Origin: Drosophila pseudoobscura
Lineage: Eukaryota; Arthropoda; Insecta; Diptera; Drosophilidae
Direction of reading: 5' to 3'
NCBI RefSeq assembly: GCF_009870125.1
Contig: NC_046681.1
Location: forward strand, 3,658,001 to 3,722,000
DNA length: 64,000 nucleotides
Shown here: piece by piece, positions 21,249 through 52,929 of the stretch
Position numbering within the stretch: the first letter of the stretch is position 1
How the letters are laid out: the number at the start of each line of letters is the position of its first letter
Translations under genes and position numbers: made by a program
Notes under the pieces: model-generated
Told to the model about the DNA's origin: nothing
Database searches by the model: none
The model's input: the letters and a program-made list of their open reading frames with translations, nothing else

Positions 21249-23892
21249 AGAAATCCTCTCCCAACCGATTAATTTCCAGGGCCAAGGTCAATTTTATTTT
21301 ATTTATTCATTGATTTTACATATTATTTGCTTTAAGTCTTAATAACTATAATTTTCCAAGTCTTAAGTGTTAATATTATTTTATGGTTTGGTTTTCTGTG
21401 TTGATTACTATTGGAAATAAGTTTCGATTGCTTTTCTCTAGTCGCTCCCCAAAAGTTAGTCTTGTATTTCGTTGGAGTCCATCTAATTGGATGATGTTTG
21501 GGCTGCCTTCTCCTGTAGTTGACTTGTGGAGGATGCCAAGGTCTCCCATTATCGCGTCCCATTATATTCTATTACTAAAGCATATCGTAAATATTTATAC
21601 TGATAGGACAGCACAGTGGCTGTGTTGCTGCCATGCGAACATGCCAGAGGACCTGTTCTAAAAGCACGTAAATATAACTTCTTTGGGGTCACCAGAGTGT
21701 CCTTAGGCCAAGTGTTTGCCCCACCCCTCCTCCGTCTATGACTTGCTCCGTGCCACAGACGACTTCCGATGATATCTACCCGAATGAGTGACTCGCAGAC
21801 TGTACGTGCCGGCCCGCACACGGGTCTGTGGCCATCCCATTAAAGTTCTCCAGAGATCATCGTTTCACGGCAGGCTTTTGCCTCGACCTAAACGGACGAG
21901 GGACGGGGGACGGGGGAAGAGGGCGAGGAAACAATTAGTTTGCATAAACCGAGTTTTGCTTTCCAATTGAGTAGAACAAAGGCAGCACTCGTTCCCCCTC
22001 GGTCCTGGTCCAGTTAACGGCCAGAGTTAAGATAACAGCAGCAGCTGTTATAACCATAACACACCCAAAGCAGACTATCCATGGACCTATCTGCATCTGC
22101 ATTTACATGTGTGTTTTTTCATCACTTTCACTGGCTTTCACCGGCCCCGGCCCCGGCCCCGGCCCCGACGAAAGGAGAGCACTGACGAGATGCTTTCAAT
22201 CGGGAGGCATGCGTCCGTCCGACAGCTGCCCAACCCCCGGAAAAACCTGGAAAAACCCCGGGCAAACACTTTGAAGTAGGTGACGTTTACGCAAACATGA
22301 AAGGGAAATCTACGGGGGCTCTAGTGTATGGTATCTGACGGATGCTGCCGACGCTGCTTCGGGCAGTTATGGGCTGGATGATTTTCCATAACTGCGGTGG
22401 ACATGAAATTTCATAACATCAAGATACGAGCTTTGTATTATCTCAGATCTCGGGTGTGGTATGGTATGGGCACGGGGCACGAGGCATGGGGCAGAGTCCG
22501 ACGATGATGTGCCTGGAACGTGTCGTGTCTGTTCCGATGCCAACACACGTAAAAAAGTTCGAGGCAAAACGTGCAATGCATTTGATAAGGATAAGCTGCG
22601 CCTGGGTTCAACCCTTTCCCGCAGGACCCCTTCCCCCTCCCATTCCTCCTCTAATGAGCACACTTGAGCGAGTCGGAGCTGCATTGTTTGCTCAGTCCGC
22701 TAATGAAGAGGGATCTGGGGGCAGGGGCAGGGGTATGGCATCCTTTGGCGGGACAGGCATTGTCCTGTGGCGACAAAAGCGACGCATGTCCATCAGCTCG
22801 AATCGCGCAAAAAGTCGAGCGGGGGTTGCTGCCACCACACCCAGTCCCAGTTCCAGTCCCAGTTCCAGTCCCAGTCCCACTGCCAGTCCGAATCCGAGTC
22901 CGAATCCAACCCGCTCATCCAGTTGTCCTTCGTCCTTTGTCCTTCATCCGGACAGCTTTAAACGATGTTTGGCGTTGCTGTTGCTGCTGCTGCATTTTTA
23001 ATGCCGTGTAAGTTTTATTGTTTAATTGCCTTTTTTTTCTCTTTCTCTTTTTTGGGTGGATATCCCCCTCCCCCTCCTCCTCCATTTCCCTTTCAATTTC
23101 AATTATTTTAATTATGCCGCGAGGGAAATATGCTGTCCTTGTTGGCTTGTGGCTCTGTTCGGGGATATATTCGTACTCGTAGAATAATTAACTAATTTCC
23201 AGCGATTTGTCAGTGGAACCCGCAATTAGGCATTGGGATGACTAGCCAGAAGCAAAAAATAGAGGAACACAGGGACACGTGTCATGTGTGTCCTGTGTAT
23301 CCTGTGTGTCCTGTGTCGAAGGACGTTTTCGTGGTAGTTTTTCCCTATTTTCTATTTGGGCGGCTATCTGGGTATCAATTGCATGTTTTTTAATAGCAGG
23401 ATAGCAAAAGGATCGGCGCAGGATCGCATGCTATCCGCACGGTCCGAGGAAGTCAACTGGCAAGCCGCAAGATGAATGTCCTTTCTTCGGTAACCCACAA
23501 GATCCCGACATTGAGAAATGCCCAACGGTAACGATCCCCCCTGCCACCACCCCTCGCCACTCGCCACTCGCCCCTCGCCCCTCGTCCCTCGTCCCGTGTT
23601 GCCATTTGATTGATTTGCCAAACCGATTTCTATTTCTATTTCGATTTCCATCCGTTTTTCGCACATAAATTTCCAGTTTGAGATTTTTGCATGAAAAATG
23701 GATTTTCTTTAGCTGGAAATCGGGAAAATTTGCTTTCTTTTTGGGGCAATTTGCTGGCAATTTCCTTTGTTGATTTAGGCGTTGTGTGCGGATGGATTCA
23801 TTCGAGAATCGGAGGTTCCTGACTCATTCGTGATTTGTTGAGAAATACACAGCAATTTATTACATCGGAAGATTGATTCGCGTGTATTCCCA

Positions 23893-23932
23893 TGAACTAA
23901 GACCATCTATCTCTTCTTTTTTGCAGGTAAGC
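23893..23932 (+). promoter_or_regulatory. Recursive-splicing ratchet point 2
   Basis: AACTAAG (branch-like) lies about 28 bases before a strong pyrimidine tract (CTATCTCTTCTTTTTTGCAG) that runs straight into GTAAGC; acceptor and donor abut at 23,926/23,927. It is built the same way as the site at 5,542/5,543 and sits 18.4 kb from it on the same strand, a normal spacing for ratcheted fly introns. The next good acceptors downstream belong to CenG1A. Confidence 0.75.
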
Positions 23933-26900
23933 ATCATCGATTGCATCAGAACAGATCAGATCAGATCAGATCAGAAGAGACTGTAGTCACGACTATAGTC
24001 ATCTATAGGCATCTTCTCTTCTCGACTCTGATATCATGGTCGATGGCTGACTCAAAGCGTGAGCTTATTGAATGATCTCAGCCCTTGTCCAAGGCAGACT
24101 CCGACATCCCATAAACATTTGCGCTTACACACTCGTAAATATCGAATGAATTCCCGGAGGGACAGCCGCATCGAATGCCCTGAGAACGGACCTGAGAACC
24201 TGGGCAAAAAGTGAACTGCTCTGGAGTCTCTGGAGTCTCTGGAGACTCTGGAGAGGGTTCCCCTCTCCGGTAATGGGATCATAAAACCGTCATCTGATCT
24301 CACAACACCGCAGAAAACATATCGCAGAAAGATGCGAATTCGCATCAAAATGTCAAAATCATTTTTTCAATATTAAATTTTGCACGCCATTTAAGGATCT
24401 CCATCCCTAAGGAGGGACTCTTCGGCACGAAAAGGATTTGCAGTTCCACCCCTCGAAACGATTGGCCCAAAAAACGGAGAACAACGACAATGAATTTATG
24501 TCCAAAAATATTGGAAACATTTTTATTTGATCTTGTTTCTTGCGAAATTCCTCTGCCCCTACCCCTACCCCTACCCCTACCTCTACCTCTACTTAGTGCG
24601 TTTCTCGATCCGACCTCTGACCTCTGGACACTGAAGAAAAATCACTCGAGCGTACCTCTGATCCGATGGAGAAACACCCAAAAAATCGTATCTGTGAAAA
24701 GCAATTAATTTCCCTTCGCCAGGGATTCGGAAAGGTCTTTGATATGGATAGGGATGGGGATCGGTAGGTAGTTGGAGCAGATCCCCATCCAGATAGACGG
24801 TCTCCAGAGGGGAATGAAGGTGAAGAAGGGCTGCACTTGTAATTGGATTCCCACAGCTTTTACTCGCTGGCATCTTAAACGAATTGAACCCCATGGAGCT
24901 CGGCCACGAGTATGAATATTCATCACTCGTGTAACCCAATGCGTTGAACCCAATTACGAGCCCCATTGGCCATATTCAATTATCGCAAATGTGTCTAATT
25001 TTAGTCTCTCGCGCATCCCCCATGACGGATGGATGGATGTATCGCATATCGAATCTTTCACAATTTACTCCACACTTCTACTGTGGCACTGGCACTGCCA
25101 CTGGCACTGGCACTCTTCTGTTTATCCGTCAACAAACATGTTTCGCTGGTGATTTTCTTTACAGAAATAAATAAACAGAACGCAAGTAAAATTCGAAATA
25201 AAGACAAGGGCCAAAACCGCGCTGCCCACAGCCACAGCCACTCACCCAGTGACCCTGGATAAGAACAATTTACGAGTGTATGTAGTACCCCCCATTCCCT
25301 AGTCCCTCCATTCCCCCATTCCCCATTCTTTTCTCTTTTTTCAGTTCAGTCGCTGGGAACTTGCGTCAGATGTGTTCTTGTCGAATTTACGTATGTAAAT
25401 AATTGAGCATTTTGCATATGAAAGCGAAAATAATTTAATTGTTTCGAGAATCGCAGAAAAGCAGAACAGCAGAACAGCAAATAGTCACATGCATATTTAT
25501 AATTATATTTCTTGATGTTTCGGGGCTGACTCGACACCAATCGCTCGACGCGTCGCCACAAGTAGCAAATGCAGGAAAAGCAGACCTTTGGGGAGCACTC
25601 TGGAGTCCGGGGACATCTCTCGACCAAGGGATCACCTCGGAGTATACTATTGCACCTCTGTGTGCTTTTCAGGGTACTGCCTTCCTCGCATTTCGCCTGG
25701 AACTCCCTGCCTCTCGTTGGGGGAATCTTTTTATTTGAAACACGAAATTCAATTTGACTGCCTCTGGCCTCAGGCGACTCCCTCGACTAAGTTTTTGACT
25801 TCTTTTCTGTGATAAGGGCTCCAGGAGTCGGCGCTCCACTTGGCTCCACCGGCAGCCACCCCTCCTCCCCTCCTCCCCACTGGCCCCGGCACTTAACATA
25901 TTTGCATTAACAAGCAGCCGCACAGATACACAGATATACAGATACTCGTATTTATGTATGTGTGCACGTATATGTATCTGCATTTGATGGGGGTCCCCCT
26001 CTGCAGGGAAGGCCATTAAAATTATTGATTTTCTGCCGTCTGCAATTTTGCCCTTTGGCCAACAAAGCCAACCCCCCCGCCAGATGGGGAACTGGTCTGG
26101 GGGTCTCCACATTTAAATTAATCAACTCAATTTGCGTAAAAGTGCAGTGGGGAGCCACCGCGGAAGAGCCACCGTTGATTAAATCCGCAGACAGCGATGC
26201 CAGATGGGAAGACCAGACGGGACCACCATATTCTTGTTCCCTTTTTGATCCTTCCTGTTCCGCAATGAAGACCAGACCCTCTTCCTGCCTTACCCTAATA
26301 ATTATGTCACCTCTCGGTGGAAAATTATGGCAAGGAAAATCGGAGGGAGCATCCTCTATCCTCTATCCTTCCTTGGGCAATTTCATGGGCCTCACGGATT
26401 TCGCAAATGTTTCTTGAAGCGGTTCACGCTTCATTACGCTGCTCCCGATTCGAAATGGCAGAAAACCTGAAGGAAGTGCGAATTTCGGCTAAAATTATGA
26501 ATTATTAATTATGGGCAAGGGTTTAAGAGAATGCCCCCTCCCCATCCCCATCCCCATCCCTTCTGCCGGGCCCTGGCCATGGCCAATCTGTAAGCGCATT
26601 TGGGCGTGAGAAGTAATTCGCTTGTAATTGCATCCACGGTGAATGGGTGGAGAGGTGGAGAGGGGAGGGGGCAGGGGCTCGGTGGTCGGTGGTCGGTGGT
26701 CGGGAAAGGGTGAAAACTCCGAAATGACTTTCCATGCAAATTATGAAAATTATGAATACGAAATTCGAAATTAGCTGCGGATGAGGATGTTGATGGGCAT
26801 TGAATAGATCTGCCCAAGGATGAGAAATTTAATTGCATATTTCCAAGGGATTGGAAGGGGTACGGATTCCCGGAACTTCAATACTGTTGTAATCCCCTCC

Positions 26901-29900
26901 TGTAAATCCGTATTCAAGCAATTTGTACCTAATCCGTGTGTCATTTCGTTGGAGATACATAATCTATTAATAGGTCTACCATCAGAGACGGTATTCATTC
27001 GAAATTTTGGAACAACTCGTGAATCATGCCACATGGACGAGCACCAAAGCTCGTCCATCAGTTTATTTCCTCCTCAAATGAGCCATCCGCGCCGCAGCAG
27101 TTCCCTCCCCCCCGTTTGTGGGTATTTTTTATCGGCTGCCTCTCTTTTTGCGAAATTGAAACACAAGCAAACGAATCTGAATATCAAATACAATCAAATA
27201 GGCAGCAAATGCACTCGGCTAAATCAAATGAATGGGTTGTCATAAGTTCCCGTCTCTCCAGAGCTGTGACAAATCGTATCTGAGGCCAGTCCAACAGCCC
27301 AACAGCCCAGCCCCCTCTCTCCTCCCACTCCGACGGCCGCCGAGTGCTAAAGTCATCCAGGATGAACCCGGATAAGCCCAGCAATGTTTGCCCAACAAGC
27401 TCTCCGAGTGAGTGGAGGAGAGTATCGAATGTCAGTGCTGGGGTGCTGGGGTGCCGGGGTGCCGGGGTGCCGGGGTGCAGGATTCGCGGTTAGCCATGGC
27501 CCTGCGAGGGAAGCCTAATTTGTTTGCACATACTCATACTCGTATTCGTACTCGTATTCAGGGGAAGATCAGGGAAGTAGTCGCAAAGGGGGGTTCTATT
27601 CTATTCTCTTCTGGAAAGCTCAACTGGAATTCTCTTTCCTCTTTTGAGGAGTTTTTATTATTACTATTACTATTTTACCCCCTCCAATGTGCACCCCTGC
27701 CTGACACATTTGCCAGCAATTAAAATTGCCAACGAATTGCCCTTCGAGATGCGGGAACACCCCAAAGCCACGGCGACCGGTGCACCCTCGAGCCACAATT
27801 AGCCCGCGGCCTGTCTGGCGGGAGGGGGTGCAGATTGAAAACTTTTAACCCTTAAAGGCCCAGCAAACAGCAGTTTTATTAACGTCATTAATGTAACTTT
27901 TTGGTTTCTTGTATCTCGATGATTTCATACGGAATACGGAACAAACAGGGGCCGCCAGAACTGGGACAATCGAAACGGAAAGTGTCGCTCATGCCGCAGG
28001 GCACGGACTACGGCCTGCGACCCACCCACAAGTGCAACCAACCCTCCGCTGGGCTGGACTGGACTGGACTGGGGTGGGGTTCGTGGTTCGTGTGCAACAT
28101 GCGTCAATGCGAAATCTGGGCAGGTCTGGCCCTTGGAATCCTGCCACCCAGACGGGGTGTGCCACAGCGACGTCTTGTGCCGCAGGTTGATTAGAAATTC
28201 CATTAAAATTCCATAAAAAAGAGTGTGTACGGTAGCAGCCGCACCCTGCTGGGCATTACAGTTCCCGTCTCCTGTTCCTGTGTAGTTTTCCCCCCGGGGT
28301 GGTTTGTCTCAGCCACCCACCCACCACCCACCCACTCCCTTGCAGAGCTTCCACTGCAATCGCGTGCGATGTCGTGCCGCCAATGACTGTACCTCTCCAC
28401 TGCCCCTCCGCCATCCCATTCTGGACATTTTCTCGGCTGCTTTGTATTTCAATGTCGCCGCCCGACACTGATGTCGTCTAATTAAGTCGCAAAGTGTGTC
28501 CCCGTTTGGGATTCCGATTCCGATTACGATTCGGTCTCGGATTGGGCTGGCTTCCTCTCTTTTCTCGGCCTTTCTTCCGCTGGCACTCGTTGCCGCAAAG
28601 TGCGGAGTGTGGCCCCGATAAGTGAGTCGGCGAGCGTGTCCAATTATGAGGCATACAGCACTCGTAATGCAGTTCACGTGTCGTCTAGGGCCAATCCATG
28701 CGATTGTGCGATTGTGCGATTGTGGGAGATGTAATCGGAAAGCAAGCTGCACTTTGTTGCTCAACAAAAGGTTAGCGTTTATTTGGTTATAAAAGGGGAG
28801 GTTATTTAGCGCGTGATGGATCCTAAATGTTCGATAAAACGATGGTTGTTGTTGACGAGGTGCGAAATCTCAACAAATAAGTGCGTACTAGGGAAAGGTC
28901 TTTGCTTCCAGTATCCAGTATAGCGAAACCGGAAACAAGGGGTATTCACACCTGATTGCCTTTACAACTTGATTCCATTTCACTTCCACTTTTCATTGGC
29001 CCCATCCCAGCATCCTCCCAGCTCCTAGCTCCCAGCTCCCAGCGATTCCCCCTTTCATTTCACAGACAATTTCGTACTGTATTCATCGAACATTGCATGA
29101 AACAACAATCGACAAATTGCTCTGCCGCCCGAGATAATACCTATGCTCGAGTACTCGTATTGTGGGCACATGCTCGAGTCCCCAGCTCCCCATCTCCCTC
29201 TCTGTCTCTCTCTATAGGAAGCAAATTCGCATAACAACAACAACAGAAGGACAGCAAACAACAGGCCCCAAGCGGCCCACTAACCGAAACCCCAACTAAA
29301 AAGAAGACCAGCGTCGGGCTGCGAACTGTGGATACCCTTGAAAATACATTCTTCCCATTACAGATGGAATTTGTCAAGTTTAATTGAAATATCCACTTGG
29401 CTTGTGCGTTGCAAACAGCGGGGAAACCAGTCATACCCTCGGCAATGGGTACCGTAACCACAAAACGGCGTCTGTCTGCATTTGCCGTTGATGCAGGCCA
29501 CCGGGGGGCCGAGACGTTGGAGTTGCACAGGTCTTCAACGAGTATCCCCCAAGCATCCTCATAATCAACCTCATCATCATCGGCAACAGCAACAAAATGT
29601 TTATTATTGCATTTTGATTTCCGTACGATGTTTGCTCTCTCTCTCTCTCTCTCTCTCTGTTTCACATCATCCCCCCAAACGAATAACATTTTGCTTTTCT
29701 GTTCGCTCTTTGGCCTTTACATAGCTCTGTTACTGTTAATCTTATCAGCGCATGTGTGTGTGTGTGTGTGCTGTGCATCGATGTAAACCCATTTTGACCG
29801 GTTGCCTCGGGGATGTAAAGACATCTACGGAAGGAGTTTTTATAAGAGATTCATAATGGAGATTATAGAGATTAATATTAGAGAGGGGTATTCACACCTA

Positions 29901-30490
29901 CAAATCAATCAGCTATATAAAAAACGATTGTATTGTTACATTTAACAGCATTCAACACACAAATATACTAGCTGAAACGATGTCCAAGTTCCTGGAAGTT
30001 GGAACCAATGTTTATCATGGTTTGTAGATTTGACGACTAATTTGCAAGAATTTTCAATCAATAATACGCTCTTTAATGCCGTCATTCTATAATACTGAAT
30101 GTTTAGTACTAACATAAGGCATTCTCTGCTCCGATAAAGCTTATCGCCTCTGACGGAGTGCTCGTTAATTGATAATAAATTTAATGCAAATGTTTATTAA
30201 TAAAACATTGAATCAGGCAGCCATTGCGTTGCAACGAAGGGTGCCAGTACCCCTCTGCTTCCCCTCCCCCACGGAATTGGTGCAATTTCTTTTCCATCCA
30301 TTTTTTTGTTGCCTATAAACGGCCAAGAGTCAGTAGACGGCTTCCGCTGCTGTGGACGGAAGCAGAAAGAAGTATTATGTTTCGAGCAGCAGCAACAAGC
30401 TGGAAGCGACAGTTCTCTTGTTTCTACCTGCCTCGTGCCGCAGCTGCTAACAGCACGTGGCAACAGCTGCTGCCTCTGCTCTGCTCTGCT
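23933..30490. other. Non-coding stretch before the CenG1A promoter
   Basis: No supportable gene. It holds a CCCTAC/CTCTAC run (24,554-24,593), CCCCAT repeats near 26,534, a GGGGTGCC run (27,438-27,480), a CT microsatellite (29,635-29,658) and a TG run (29,754-29,770). Two TATA-like boxes (28,788 and 29,914) are discussed under findings and rejections. Probably part of the same long intron as the preceding stretch. Confidence 0.55.
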
Positions 30491-30510
30491 CTGTAGAGCC
30501 GCTTAACATG

Positions 30511-30568
30511 GCACACTGTTCGCACACTGTTAGCGCACTGTTAGTGAACTGCTAGCGCACTGTTAGCG
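30511..30568. repeat. Tandem 11-13 bp repeats just upstream of the CenG1A start
   Basis: Five consecutive units of the form GCACACTGTT / GCACTGTTAGC / GAACTGCTAGC fill 58 bases and end 50 bases before the inferred transcription start. Close packing upstream of a promoter suggests a multimerised factor-binding site; the factor is unknown. Confidence 0.65.
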
Positions 30569-30613
30569 CTCTCCCATTCAACGTTGATTCACATTCATTC
30601 GTACTCATTCGTT

Positions 30614-30653
30614 CCTCAGACAGCGGTCGATTTGGACGTGCAGCGTGGACGTG
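30614..30653 (+). promoter_or_regulatory. TATA-less CenG1A promoter (Inr, pause-button and DPE-like motifs)
   Basis: CCTCAGAC (30,614-30,621) is Inr-like. GCGGTCG (30,623-30,629) fits the pause-button consensus KCGRWCG. GGACGTG, the favoured DPE core, occurs twice (30,634-30,640 and 30,647-30,653); the second starts at about +30 if the A of TCA is +1, two bases off the ideal +28. The combination points to a paused, developmentally regulated promoter. The start site itself is inferred. Confidence 0.5.
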
Positions 30654-31179
30654 TTTTCGTTGCCGTTTCCGAGTGTTAGGGCCGCCGCGTATGATTTCGC
30701 GTATTTTTTGTGGATTACAATATAAGCAAATAAATTACGAATCGGTGCCGTCACTCGTAAAAATACAGTTCTCTTAGCCCCCGAAATGGTTTTTTGATGA
30801 AATAAATGAATGCAAAGTGACCGAAAGTGTTAGTCATACTCGAACCACAAGATGATGTGCTAAAATGCAAATCCAACGCCGCTCATCGTCTCTCGCCGAG
30901 CCAAACAAGTTGCCAAGATGTGGCCGAGGAAGCCAATAAGTGCACACATCATACGAAAATAGACAGAAAAGCACGCGAAGGCAGAAAGGATTACTCTAGA
31001 CAGAAACAAACAAAACAACGCAAAAGCCCACTGCAAAATAGCGAAAACAACAGCGAATTTCATTGCCAACACGCGCAAAAACACGAGCAAATAAGCAACA
31101 ACGCCCCCAAAGCGAAAACAAAGACAAACCCAAAAGAAGGACAGAAACCTGCCCCAAAACCGCCACGAACTCGTCGATC

Positions 31180-51182
<20,003 letters not shown>

Positions 51183-52340
51183 ATTAGTTAAATTTTCAAT
51201 AAGCTGACGCGGGTGTTTGAGGATGTTCGAGGATGTAATGGAATTAGTTGAAATGCGAGAGGGAAAATTGTATAGCGATTAGGGCATAGGTTTTTAGGAA
51301 TATTGTGCAAATGTAAATGTTTTATTATTATAATTGATTAATGATTAATGGTTATTATTATTTTGGCGAGCACTTTTATCGATGTTTTCAGTTCTTTTAG
51401 TTCCTAGGTCGTCCCAAAAGCCTGTACAGTCCTCTTGTTGTAATCTCAAGTTTATAATTTATTATTTTCGTATTACGTACTGCTATTATTACATATTATT
51501 ATTATGATTATTATTGTTTTACCGTGTGCAGGTTTTTATGTCGTTTGCAAAACAACTAATTATGTAGTAATATTATTTTTAACTCTCGATTACCATCAGC
51601 GGATTGCGTAAAGACTTCTGAAACATCCATACACTATATACCATACGCCTCTAACAATAGGAACAGTAGGAGAGCTGAAGCTGAAGCTGATGCAAAACAT
51701 ACGTATAAACATGAATGAATCTAAGATTAAAGCCAAAAACAAACTTATACTATACAACATACACAGACACATATATATTATACGAGTGTATGTACACTCA
51801 TAGTTGAAATTGCTTGATAATCGGTTACCACAAATCAACACGCCTAAACCTAAACATGAACTACTTATGTAGCTTACGCTGAACCAAACTCACAAACAAA
51901 CAAACAAATTCTTTGCTATGGTAAATCCAACAAAACTTCTTATTGAAAGCACGTTTAACGGATTGCACTAGACCAGAAATGACCATCAGGCTGCAGTCAA
52001 ATCTGTCCGGGCAACAAATTAAACTGAAAGTATTTGAAACCAATTATACAAAGTAGCTATAAATCAATCAATATATATATTACTATATGTATACACCCTC
52101 TATATATTGTGTACGCTATTTGTACGCACTACAAACCACAAAACGTGACAAACTCAATCTAATTGGAAGGAAAAGCAGCACACAAAACCACAACAAGAAC
52201 AACAAAAAAGAAGAAAACCCTTTAAATAAAAATCTATTAAACATTTTAAAAACTTGCCTTTTTTTAAACAACAACAACCCACACAGATTTTTCTCCTTTG
52301 TTCTCCTGGTCAGAATCTATAAATAAAGTATGTTATGTTC
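51183..52340 (+). other. CenG1A 3' untranslated region
   Basis: A+T-rich sequence with TTTATTATTA-type elements follows the stop codon. Possible poly(A) signals are AATAAA within 52,224-52,231 and, more likely, AATAAA at 52,322-52,327. This gives a 3' UTR of about 1.1 kb. No coding potential. Confidence 0.65.
52322..52327 (+). terminator. Likely poly(A) signal of CenG1A
   Basis: AATAAA followed by a GT-rich stretch (AGTATGTTATGTTC), as expected for a cleavage and polyadenylation site. Confidence 0.6.
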
Positions 52341-52929
52341 ATATACATACATATATATGTACATATATTTATTTGATAAGATAGCTACCGGGATATATGT
52401 ACATATATGAGATGGTAGTCCATCTATAAAATTTGGCTATTTAGAGCCTCAAAAACAAAGTGAATATTTTACACGAATCAATTATTCTTATCTCGTTTAT
52501 TTCTATAAAACTAAACGAAATGGAGTTCAATTAATTCCCATTGTCTTTGAAAAGATACGAAGGCTTTCTTGGCGACCTATGATTTGAATACCCTTGCAAG
52601 TCGATTGTACCTGTGCGACTTTCACCCGATTTGGCCTACACCTTTCTCAGCTTTTGTTAATGTTTTTCCTCGATCCTAGTGGTGGGCACGGCCCCTGCCA
52701 CCCCACGTCTCACTTGCTCAATCAACAAACAAAGTGCCCTCGATGGAGAATAAACAATTTACGTGCTCTAGATAATAGAGGGATAATATGCAACACAGGT
52801 TGCTGTCAAGAGAAATAGATATTAAGTTTTATTATTAATAATACATATTGTTGTTTATTACTTTTGGAGCAACTTATATACGTACAACAGTCAACAGTAA
52901 GGAAAAATTATGATGATAAAAAAAAAATT
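52341..52929. other. Spacer between CenG1A and the retroelement
   Basis: A+T-rich with ATATGTACATAT repeats at 52,340-52,410. I see no gene or clear repeat family. Confidence 0.5.

Larger units (their letters stand above)
13551..23890. other. Non-coding stretch with simple repeats
   Basis: No gene that I can support. Contents: a GGGAA-type purine run (14,040-14,075), a CCGTTGGC-type repeat near 15,010-15,052, TATC/TATA microsatellite (16,227-16,380), GACT repeats (20,050-20,080), a CAG run (20,309-20,331), a perfect DRE core TATCGATA (21,241-21,248), GGCCCC repeats (22,141-22,167) and a CAGTCC-type run (22,845-22,910). Open frames up to 181 codons near 22.5 kb are built from these repeats and look spurious. 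Confidence 0.55.

Noticed and set aside
24190..24260. Tandem CTCTGGAGT units that look array-like
   Set aside because: Only four imperfect 9-base units without spacers; a simple repeat. CRISPR is not expected in an insect genome.
28788..28923. TATAAAAGG followed by a 35-codon, four-cysteine frame (ATG 28,816)
   Set aside because: The TATA box is only 28 bases before the ATG, so transcription would start at or after it; there is no signal peptide.
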